Shown here in pieces: positions 1 through 6,775 of a stretch of 46,903 nucleotides of DNA. Where the stretch lies: contig NZ_JAMXAX010000030.1 of NCBI RefSeq assembly GCF_023913775.1, positions 1-46,903 on the forward strand. Direction: 5' to 3'. The position numbers and the translations under genes were made by a program. The notes under the pieces are model-generated. The model ran no database searches, had not been told where the DNA came from, and worked only from the letters and a program-made list of their open reading frames with translations. Each line of letters begins with the position of its first letter. Position 1 is the stretch's first letter. Source of the DNA: Acidovorax facilis. GTDB lineage: Bacteria; Pseudomonadota; Gammaproteobacteria; Burkholderiales; Burkholderiaceae_C.

Positions 1-2
1 CA

Positions 3-1046
3 CCACCGCCCAGCACCGTGGTGCTGCCCGGCGACATCGGCCCGCTGCCGCCACCGATGTCACAGCCCAAAAGTCGCTGGATTCCCGTGCGCTGGGCCGA
101 GCTGCCGGGCTTTGCCGACGATGCGTTGCACGAGGCCTGGAACGCCTGGATCAAGAGCTGCGAACGCCCCCAGCCCCCCTTCACCGCGCTGTGCAGCGAA
201 GTGCGCCAGCTGAGCATTGCCACCGCCGACGAGCAACGCGCCTGGCTCATCGCCCGCCTGCAGCCCTACCGCGTTGAAGCAACCGACGGCAATCCCGAAG
301 GCCTGCTCACCGCGTACTACGAGCCGATGATGGAGGCAACCCGCCAGCCAGGCAATGGGTTTACCGTGCCCATTTACCGCGTACCGACCAGCCTTGGGGC
401 CCGCAAGCCCTGGTACACGCGCCAGCAGATCGAGACCCTGCCGGAAGCGCAGGCCGCCCTGCAAGGCCGCGCCATTGCCTGGCTGCGCGACCCGGTGGAA
501 TCGATGGTGCTGCACATCCAAGGCTCGGGCCGCCTGCGCATCGCCGAGGCAGACGGCACGGTGTCGCTGGTCCGCGTGGCTTACGCGGGCACCAACGACC
601 AGCCCTACCATAGCATCGGCCGCTGGCTGCTCGACCAGGGCTACACCCGCGACGCCACCTGGCCCGGCATCCGAGCCTGGCTGGCCGCCAACCCCCAGCG
701 CACCAACGAGCTGATGTGGACCAACCCACGCTACGTGTTCTTCCGCGAGGAGCCCCTGAACCCGCTGGACGCAGGCTTCGGCCCGCGCGGCGCCCAGGGC
801 GTGCCGCTCACGCCCGGCCGATCGATTGCCGTCGACCGCCAGAGCATCCCGTACGGCACGCCCGTCTGGCTGGCCTCCAGCGGCCCGCAGGTACAGCTCA
901 ACCGCATGGTGCTGGCGCAGGACACGGGCAGCGCCATCCTGGGCGCGGTGCGTGCAGACTTCTTCACAGGCTGGGGCCCGGAAGCGGGCGACATCGCCGG
1001 GCGCCTGAAGCAGAACCTGCGGCTGTGGGCGTTGTGGCCCCGATGA
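3..1046 (+). CDS. mltA: Membrane-bound lytic murein transglycosylase A (5'-truncated by window edge)
   Basis: The frame is open to the left edge, so the start codon and lipoprotein signal lie outside the window. MltA cleaves the MurNAc-GlcNAc bond of peptidoglycan non-hydrolytically, leaving 1,6-anhydro ends, from the periplasmic face of the outer membrane. Seen here: the MltA core with GLLTAYYEP and the segment MVLHIQGSGRL, followed by a C-terminal 3D domain with AQDTGSAI and RADFFTGWG. The aspartates of that domain, encoded near 921 and 957, match the conserved acidic residues of the family, one of which is the catalytic acid. The C-terminus, ending in LWALWPR, is intact. About 347 codons are present, against roughly 365 residues in E. 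coli, so little is missing. The next genes are on the opposite strand. Confidence 0.93.
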   Translation, partial: PPPSTVVLPGDIGPLPPPMSQPKSRWIPVRWAELPGFADDALHEAWNAWIKSCERPQPPFTALCSEVRQLSIATADEQRAWLIARLQPYRVEATDGNPEGLLTAYYEPMMEATRQPGNGFTVPIYRVPTSLGARKPWYTRQQIETLPEAQAALQGRAIAWLRDPVESMVLHIQGSGRLRIAEADGTVSLVRVAYAGTNDQPYHSIGRWLLDQGYTRDATWPGIRAWLAANPQRTNELMWTNPRYVFFREEPLNPLDAGFGPRGAQGVPLTPGRSIAVDRQSIPYGTPVWLASSGPQVQLNRMVLAQDTGSAILGAVRADFFTGWGPEAGDIAGRLKQNLRLWALWPR

Positions 1047-1054
1047 TTGTTGGA

Positions 1055-1114
1055 TGATTTTGGCCGCCAGCGCTTATTCAGCAAGCGCTAATTGCTATTA
1101 AATTGATAGCAAAC
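1055..1114 (-). repeat. Palindromic intergenic repeat, copy R1
   Basis: Copy of a dispersed element with the layout: AT-rich flank with ATTAAATTGATAGC, then AGCGCTT, a short loop, AAGCGCT and a GGCCG/GGCCA end. Here the core AGCGCTTATTCAGCAAGCGCT forms an imperfect hairpin, and the flank follows it, so this copy is in minus orientation. It sits between the mltA stop and the converging small gene. Confidence 0.7.
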
Positions 1115-1159
1115 TCTCAACCCCTCTGCGAACCTACGCCCAGTGGTTGGCCGCCGGGT

Positions 1160-1603
1160 TCACGGGCACGGCGCCCTTGCCGCTTCGGTTTCCACCCGCT
1201 GGGCCGCAGCCGCCGCCGCGAACGCCATGGCCGGGGGCACGGTCACAGTGCGCAGTTGATCGCCCGTGATGTGGTACTCGTACTCGCGCGTCGAGCCCAC
1301 CATCTCCGTCCTGAAAGTGCTGCCCGCCATGGTGGCCGCATACACCTGGGGGCGGACGACCTGGTAACGGTACTTGGTAGTGGCCGTCCCGCTGGCGGTC
1401 TTGCAGGTCGATTCGAACTGATCCTCTTTGAACTGCAGGGTGCAGCGGCCGGAGGTGTCTTCGGCCTTTTCGCCATCGGGGGTGGTCAACACGATTTTGG
1501 CGGCGCGCCAGCAGCCAAGCAGGGCTGGGTCGGGGGCAGCGTGGACGCAGGGGACGATACACAGGAAAGAAAGCAGCAGGCGGAAGCGCGCGAGGAGTTT
1601 CAT
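1160..1603 (-). CDS. Small secreted protein of unknown function
   Basis: I do not recognise this 147-residue protein. The N-terminus is a clear Sec signal peptide: Lys2, Arg6 and Arg8, a hydrophobic stretch of about 12 residues, then VHAAPDP as a likely cleavage site. The mature part has three cysteines (in LLGCW, GRCTL and ESTCK), which could form a disulfide in the periplasm, and a beta-rich, threonine-rich middle. The C-terminus is alanine-rich. It starts 4 bases after the stop of the small membrane protein upstream on the same strand, so the two are probably co-transcribed. It may be a DUF3617-like periplasmic protein, judging only by size, the GxW...C pattern and the closing VTVPP region. 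This is a guess. Confidence 0.7.
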   Translation of the reverse strand: MKLLARFRLLLSFLCIVPCVHAAPDPALLGCWRAAKIVLTTPDGEKAEDTSGRCTLQFKEDQFESTCKTASGTATTKYRYQVVRPQVYAATMAGSTFRTEMVGSTREYEYHITGDQLRTVTVPPAMAFAAAAAAQRVETEAARAPCP

Positions 1604-1607
1604 AGGT

Positions 1608-1853
1608 TCATCTCACCCCATACAGAACAAGAACCAAGACCGACGCTGCGGCAAATGCGGCCCACGAGATCACGGTATATCTCGCGCCGATCTGGCCGTG
1701 CTTGGCCAACGACCAGATCTTCGTGATGTCATACGGGATACCGCGCGCGGCGCAATAGATAGCGGGGGCGAGAACCCCGTTCCCCAGCACGATCAAATAC
1801 GCGAGTGGAAGCAGCGGATGCACTTGGTAGAGCATCTGAAAAATGAAGGTCAT
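1608..1853 (-). CDS. Small inner-membrane protein, two predicted TM helices
   Basis: An 81-residue protein with a hydrophobic helix at about residues 12-34, a polar loop (ARGIPYDITKIWSLAKHGQIG) and a second helix at about 59-79. There is no signal peptide cleavage site and no catalytic motif. I cannot name the family. It is the first gene of a two-gene unit with the secreted protein at 1160-1603 (4 bases between stop and start), so both may act at the cell envelope. The start codon is the first ATG in the frame. No stronger start is visible. Confidence 0.6.
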   Translation of the reverse strand: MTFIFQMLYQVHPLLPLAYLIVLGNGVLAPAIYCAARGIPYDITKIWSLAKHGQIGARYTVISWAAFAAASVLVLVLYGVR

Positions 1854-1922
1854 GGGCCGGGATTTTCAACCGAGTCGCACTGGCCGGGAGCGTTCAGCCC
1901 GAGGGGCGGGGTGATACGAGCC

Positions 1923-1984
1923 ACAATGCTACAAAATTTATAGCTTATAGCACTTACACCACAGGCGCTAGCGACCAAAAACAT
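1923..1984 (+). repeat. Palindromic intergenic repeat, degenerate copy R2
   Basis: Contains AAATTTATAGC, then AGCACTTACACC and GGCGCTAGCGACCA. It aligns along its length with the better copies at 33321 and 36996, but the left half of the hairpin has mutated from AGCGCTT to AGCACTT. It lies upstream of the small membrane gene pair. Confidence 0.5.
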
Positions 1985-2019
1985 CTCAAATCGCACGAAA
2001 ACCCAGCCCAGGGTGCCAA

Positions 2020-2215
2020 CGCCCACCTTGTCCCCCTCGGCGGCGCATCCCCCATAAAGCCCCAGCGTACGGCCCCGCTGCGCCACGTCAAACCGCCATC
2101 ACCCGATCAAAGCGCAGCAGGTGTTCCGTCCAGGCTCCGTCCCGGATGCGTTCCACAAACCGCGCGGACTGGCTGATGCATGCAGCAATCGCCAGCCCCC
2201 CGTGCCCCGGAGGAG
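2020..2215 (-). pseudogene. Decayed duplicate of the C-terminal domain of the MFS exporter at 3433-5193
   Basis: Read on the minus strand, this stretch encodes ISQSARFVERIRDGAWTEHL followed by LRFDRV. The end of the intact exporter reads ISQPARYVERIEDESWTEHL then RRFDRV. Just upstream a second frame gives GWRLLHA against GWQLLHD in the exporter, so a frameshift separates the two parts. Nucleotide similarity continues towards the 3' end (for example CGGCGCATC and GCGCCACGTC at matching positions) without an open frame. Only about 60 residues of the ~100-residue C-terminal ABM-like domain are recognisable, and no transmembrane part is present. The right boundary near 2215 is approximate. It is a relic and unlikely to be expressed. 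Confidence 0.75.
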
Positions 2216-2735
2216 GATGGTGAAACCGATGGGGTTTTTGTGACGCGTTGTAAGAGGCACTCGCGGAGCGAAGGAACGCCGCCCCCGCATCGACGCGCGT
2301 GCGGAGGTTGCAAACCCTCCTGTGAATGGCCATACCTGCGGGCCAAGTGCATTTACAGATGACTACAAAGTCAACGGCACCAATACCAGATTGGCCCTTG
2401 AGAATCTGCGCTCGTCTTCGGCAGGTAGTGGCTCTCTGGGCGACCAAAGGCCTATCGCCGCGGTAACCCTTCAGCCGGCCAAGCAGTGCGCGAAGCGCAC
2501 GGATGGCACAAAGCCGCCGCTTTTGACAGCGGCGTGAAGGTACGTACGGACCAAAACGCTGCACAGTCCAACGCCCTGCGTGCAGGCCAACACATGGCGT
2601 GCAAGGGCGCGGAACCTGCCAGGCCATGTGTCGGCATGGCAAGGGCAGATGTTCTGTTCTGGAGCCGAAGACAGGGAGGAAGGTCTGTGCCTTGGCGCAG
2701 ATCGTGTTTGTTGTTCACAAAGAGAGGATCGCACC
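2216..2735. other. Gene-poor stretch with no supported gene
   Basis: About 520 bases between the exporter remnant and the secreted protein gene. Several short frames exist on both strands, but none shows a recognisable motif or a plausible ribosome binding site. A short dyad, GTGCGC-GAA-GCGCAC, occurs near 2486-2500. The promoter of the gene at 2736 must lie in the right part, but I cannot assign its boxes. Confidence 0.5.
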
Positions 2736-3290
2736 ATGCGACAAGGTATTTTGAAGAGTGTTTTGGGAATGAGCTTGGGCCTGGCGATGGCCACGGGTGT
2801 GCATGCAGAGCTGCTCAACATCAGCACGATTGCGGTGCAATCGCAGAACACGCTGACAGCGGCGTGCACGATTGTGGGCGCAGGTGGGAAAACGTTGCCG
2901 GACGGCAGCAAAGTGTTCGTCGTCCTAGCAGAAGGCATGGCTGCCGATTCCAACCCCACGCTGGTGATCCGATTCAGCGACAACTCCACCGGGAGTAACG
3001 ACGACTGGAATTCCACATCTATCGACGCTAGCGGCAAACCCATCCGGACGAATACTGCAGGATGGCTGGGCCGCAACCCAGGGCGCGAAAGTGATGCTGG
3101 CACAGTGGTCGCGGCGATTCCAGGCGAATGGTTTTGTGTGACTTCGCGTGAAGTTTCCGGCGGCGATGCGCTTCGTCCGGTGGCGATCTCCGTGACCGAC
3201 GTCACGGCAAAGGCGGCGAGCGCGAAGTCTGCAGCCGTGGGCGCAGATGCGGGCTTGCGTTCCGATATCTGGGCCGGTTCGCCCGACTGA
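2736..3290 (+). CDS. Small secreted protein, unknown function
   Basis: The start is set at the ATG preceded by AGAGAGGA, 7 bases upstream. The frame is open further 5', but that part lacks protein-like features. The 184-residue product begins MRQGILKSV, then a hydrophobic segment and VHAELLNIS, a good Sec signal peptide with cleavage after HA. The mature part contains ADSNPTLVIRFSDNSTGSND followed by DW. This recalls the NPxLxLxDxxGxxxxSNDDW segment seen in repeated domains of large surface and gliding-type proteins, so it may be a single such domain. That link is weak. Two cysteines (AACTIV and WFCVTS) could pair. It is monocistronic, with a strong terminator right after it. Confidence 0.7.
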   Translation: MRQGILKSVLGMSLGLAMATGVHAELLNISTIAVQSQNTLTAACTIVGAGGKTLPDGSKVFVVLAEGMAADSNPTLVIRFSDNSTGSNDDWNSTSIDASGKPIRTNTAGWLGRNPGRESDAGTVVAAIPGEWFCVTSREVSGGDALRPVAISVTDVTAKAASAKSAAVGADAGLRSDIWAGSPD

Positions 3291-3335
3291 TCCAACAGCC
3301 GCTCATTGGCTTCGGGGCGTTGCACGCTCCTATTG

Positions 3336-3367
3336 AAAGGGAACACCATCGTGTGTTCCCTTTTTTT
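3336..3367 (+). terminator. Rho-independent terminator after the secreted protein gene
   Basis: AAAGGGAACAC and GTGTTCCCTTT form an 11-bp perfect stem around a 6-base loop, followed by a run of seven T. It lies 46 bases after the stop of the gene at 2736-3290 and shields it from the converging exporter gene. Confidence 0.9.
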
Positions 3368-3432
3368 CGGGCTACCGCATTGTCTGCACCAGCGGCATGC
3401 GCGGGTGATTTATAGCTACCCGGGGAGGCCCC

Positions 3433-5193
3433 TCATTGCTCCACCGCCCAGCGCGTCACCCGGGGCGGCGCATCGCCCACATGAAACGCCAGCTTGCGGT
3501 CGCGCAGCGCCACGTCCGAGGCCGTCACGCGGTCAAAGCGGCGCAGGTGCTCCGTCCACGACTCGTCCTCGATGCGCTCCACATAGCGCGCGGGCTGGCT
3601 GATGTCGTGCAGCAGTTGCCAGCCCAGGGCGCCCTGGCGCAAGCGGCTGCGGCGGCTTTCCTGCATCACGGCGCGGAATTCGACGGCACGGGCCGGGTCG
3701 ACGAAGTATTCGATGGTGACCACCAGGTGCCCCGATCCGGGCGGTGTGTCGGCCACGGGCGCCTTGAAGGCGCGCGAGGGGCTCAGGTCCTCCTCCATGC
3801 TGCGGTCGGCCACCAGGCGCTGCACCAGCAGCATGGCCACCACGCCGGTGGCGGCGGCAATGCCCAGGCTCACATGCACATCGGTAACCGTGGCCACCTG
3901 GCCCCACACGGCGGCGCCCAGCGCGGTGGAGCCCATGATGGACATCTGGTAGATGGACATGCCGCGCGCGCGCACCCAGTTGGGCAGCGCGAGCTGGGCC
4001 GACACCGACAGCGAGTTGGCCGTGGTGATCCACGCCATGCCCGCCACGAACATCGCGGGCACGGCCACGTACACATTGGGCGCCACGGCCATCACGCCCG
4101 TGGCGGCGGCCTGCAGCGCCGTGCCGCGTATCACCAGCACATCGCGCGCCATGGCCTGGCGCAGGCGCGGCAAGAACATGGCCGCCGTGATGGCGCCCGC
4201 GCCCATGCTGGCCAGCAGCAGCGTGAAGGTGCCCGCGCCGCCGCCTTCGAGCCCTTTGGCCAGCAGCGGCAGCAGGGCCAGCAGCGCGGTGGCGTGCAGA
4301 AAGAAGATGGAGATGCGCCACAGCACGGCCCGCATGCGCGGCGACTGGCGCACGAACTGCAGGCCCACGCGCATGGCGCTGGTCAGACGCTCGCGGCCCA
4401 GCGGGCTAGGCGTATGCACCCGCTTCCAGCGCATGATGACCAGGCCCGAGAGGATGGACAGCACAGCATTGAGCACAAACACCCAGGCACTACCGGCGCT
4501 GGCGATGATGGCGCCCGCCAGCAGCGGGCCGATGATGCGCGAGGCGTTCATGGCCACGCCGTTGAGCGCCAGCGCGGCGGGCAGCTGCGGGCGGCTGACC
4601 AGCTCGGGCACGATGGCCGCAAACACCGGCCAGCGCATGGCCAGGCCAATGCCGTTGGCAAAGGTGAGCGCCAGCAGCAGCGGCGCCGTCATGCCCCCGG
4701 CCAGGATGGCCACGCACAGCACCAGCGCCACGGCCGCCACCCAGAACTGCGTGGCGATGAAGTAGCGGCGCCGGTCCAGGATGTCGGCCAGCGCGCCGCT
4801 GGGCAGGCCGAGCAGGAATACCGGCAGCGTGGAAGCGGTCTGCACCAGCGCCACCAGCACGGGCGAGGTGGTGAGCGTGGTCATGAGCCAGGCGGCCGCC
4901 ACGTCGTTCATCCACATGCAGGTGTTGGCCGCCACCCAGGTGAGCCACAGCATGCGGAACACGGGCACCGACAAGGGCGCAAACGGTGAGAGCGAAGCCA
5001 CCTGGTTCAGCGCCGCGCTGTCCCCCAACTGGGCGGCGACGGACTCTTCGGTGCCATGCGCCAGATCCGCACGCGCGGCACGGTCTGCAGCCGCATCGCT
5101 TTGCGGCGGGGCGCCCGGGCTCAGGTCCGAGGCATCAGGGGAGGGCGAGGGCGCAACGCTGCGCGTGCTTTCGTGGGACGGCAATGGCGGCAT
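3433..5193 (-). CDS. MFS exporter with C-terminal ABM-like domain (transmembrane secretion effector family)
   Basis: A 586-residue inner-membrane transporter, larger than a plain MFS protein. Residues 1-70 are a polar, Pro/Ala/Ser-rich cytoplasmic tail. About 12 transmembrane helices follow from FRMLWLTWVAANTCMWMNDV onward, with the MFS loop signature GLPSGALADILDRRR. From about residue 490 a soluble domain begins (HLVVTIEYFVDPARAVEFRA), ending near TRWAVEQ. This layout fits the MFS_3 group that includes EntS-like exporters and proteins labelled transmembrane secretion effector. The C-terminal part resembles a dimeric alpha-beta barrel (antibiotic monooxygenase-like) fold. The substrate is unknown. 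It follows the DUF3999 gene after 97 bases on the same strand. A broken copy of its C-terminal domain lies at 2020-2215. Confidence 0.88.
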   Translation of the reverse strand: MPPLPSHESTRSVAPSPSPDASDLSPGAPPQSDAAADRAARADLAHGTEESVAAQLGDSAALNQVASLSPFAPLSVPVFRMLWLTWVAANTCMWMNDVAAAWLMTTLTTSPVLVALVQTASTLPVFLLGLPSGALADILDRRRYFIATQFWVAAVALVLCVAILAGGMTAPLLLALTFANGIGLAMRWPVFAAIVPELVSRPQLPAALALNGVAMNASRIIGPLLAGAIIASAGSAWVFVLNAVLSILSGLVIMRWKRVHTPSPLGRERLTSAMRVGLQFVRQSPRMRAVLWRISIFFLHATALLALLPLLAKGLEGGGAGTFTLLLASMGAGAITAAMFLPRLRQAMARDVLVIRGTALQAAATGVMAVAPNVYVAVPAMFVAGMAWITTANSLSVSAQLALPNWVRARGMSIYQMSIMGSTALGAAVWGQVATVTDVHVSLGIAAATGVVAMLLVQRLVADRSMEEDLSPSRAFKAPVADTPPGSGHLVVTIEYFVDPARAVEFRAVMQESRRSRLRQGALGWQLLHDISQPARYVERIEDESWTEHLRRFDRVTASDVALRDRKLAFHVGDAPPRVTRWAVEQ

Positions 5194-5290
5194 GTCTGCG
5201 CATTGTGCGACGGTTGGCGTGGCTGTGGTGGCTCAGCGCCAAATAGCCCACTGCGGGCCTGCGCCAAACTTCGCGCCTTTTCACGTCTCG

Positions 5291-6775
5291 TCACGCCGCA
5301 TCGGTCGGCGCAGCAGGGGCCTGGTGGCCCGCCTGTTTGGTTTGCCGCAGCAACAGCCAGGCCATGAGCCCAAGTGCCGCCACGCCCGCCAGCAGCACGC
5401 CCGACAACACGGCGCTGCGCGTGGAGATGCCGCCGCTGGTCGCCGCAGCGGGCACCAGCGCGCCGTCTGCGGGCTTGCCGCCGGTGATGTCGGCCCGGGC
5501 TACATCGGCCAGCGCCACGGGCAGGGTGTTCTCCTGCGCGGGCTGGTAGCCCGGCACCAGGCTGGCCAGGGGCAGGAAGGCGCTGGCCGCCGCCGTGGCC
5601 CCGGGCAGCCCGGCCGCCAGCGTGAAGGGCCCCTGCCCGCTGGCCAGGAACACCAGCTGCGCAGGCTCGAACTGCAGCGCCAAAGCGGGCGCGGCAGCAA
5701 AACCGGGGGTCTTGGGGTCGGCTTCGATCTTGATCTCGCGCACCGAGGCGCCGCCCAGCTCCACGGGCCCGCTGGCCTGTTCCTTGCCGCCGGTGGCCAT
5801 CTTGTAGACCACGGCACTGGCCAGTGGCGACCAGGGCTGCTCGCGGTGGTTGCGGCCCAGCACGCGCACGGGAATCAGCACATTGCTGCCGGGCGGCGTG
5901 ATGGCGAGCGCGGCGACCGGTGTGGCAAACGGCAGCGCAAACACCAGCTCGCGCGGGTTGGACAGGGCGGGCGTGGCCATGCTGGCGCTGACGCGCTCGC
6001 GCGGGCCCGTGCTGCGCGAGGTGGCCAGCGTGGCGCCGCGCAGGGTCACGGCGGCGTCGCCCCAGGTCACGCGCAGGTAGTGGCCCTTCAGGTCGGCGCG
6101 CTGCAGGTCGATCTGCTCGTTGCCCAGGCGGCCTGGTGCCGTGGGCGCCGCTGCCGCGTCGGCACGGTAGAGCACGGTCTCGGCCAGTGGCTGCCAATGT
6201 TTGAGGTCCTTGCTGGCCTGCACCCGGAACGTCACGGGCTGACCCGCTGGCAGATCCACGTCCAGGGCCATGCGGGCCACGGGCAACTGCACATTGCGCG
6301 CGTCGAGCAACGCGCCAAGCACGGCTTGCGGAGTGGCAGGGCCTGCCGTGGTGGTCGTGGCGGCAGTGTCGATCTGCACCACACGCTGGCCCTGGCGCTC
6401 CTCGATGCGCAGCGACAGGCCTTCCAGCCCCGCGGTACCCGTGCTGGCGGCGCCCAGGATGGGATAGGCGGGCAAGCTCACCGACTCCTCGGGCGCGCTG
6501 GCCGCCACCACACCGGCCAGCGCCATGGGCACGGGCTGGCCCGCGCCGCTGAAGAGGCGCACATCGGCATAGCCCGGGCTTTGCAGGCGCACCAGCGCCT
6601 CGGCAGGCAGCATCACACGCTGCAGCGGCGCATCGGCCGCGAGCGTCACGGGAATGCGGATGGCGTAGGCCGCAGGGCTGTTGGCATCCGCCGCAGCCTG
6701 GGCCACACCGGCGCACAGGGACAGGGCAGCAGCGGCCAGCACCAGAGGCAGGTTCAGGGCGACAGGCTTTTTCAT
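5291..6775 (-). CDS. DUF3999 family envelope protein
   Basis: A 494-residue protein of the DUF3999 family. The start is the ATG that overlaps the stop of the DUF2339 gene (ATGA). The frame continues far upstream but there it only shadows DUF2339. The N-terminus MKKPVALNLPLVLAAAALSL with CAGVAQA is a Sec signal peptide. The large extracytoplasmic part (about 30-440) is beta-rich and begins with AYAIRIPVTLAADAPLQRVM, the usual opening of the family. Near the C-terminus a single helix (GVLLAGVAALGLMAWLLLRQ) anchors it in the inner membrane with a short basic tail. Function is unknown. DUF3999 and DUF2339 genes often occur together, and the overlap here indicates translational coupling. Confidence 0.85.
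   Translation of the reverse strand: MKKPVALNLPLVLAAAALSLCAGVAQAAADANSPAAYAIRIPVTLAADAPLQRVMLPAEALVRLQSPGYADVRLFSGAGQPVPMALAGVVAASAPEESVSLPAYPILGAASTGTAGLEGLSLRIEERQGQRVVQIDTAATTTTAGPATPQAVLGALLDARNVQLPVARMALDVDLPAGQPVTFRVQASKDLKHWQPLAETVLYRADAAAAPTAPGRLGNEQIDLQRADLKGHYLRVTWGDAAVTLRGATLATSRSTGPRERVSASMATPALSNPRELVFALPFATPVAALAITPPGSNVLIPVRVLGRNHREQPWSPLASAVVYKMATGGKEQASGPVELGGASVREIKIEADPKTPGFAAAPALALQFEPAQLVFLASGQGPFTLAAGLPGATAAASAFLPLASLVPGYQPAQENTLPVALADVARADITGGKPADGALVPAAATSGGISTRSAVLSGVLLAGVAALGLMAWLLLRQTKQAGHQAPAAPTDAA

Noticed and set aside
2471..3349. A 292-residue minus-strand frame opposite the secreted protein gene
   Set aside because: It has no signal peptide, motif or ribosome binding site. 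The plus-strand gene has all the expected signals and a terminator.
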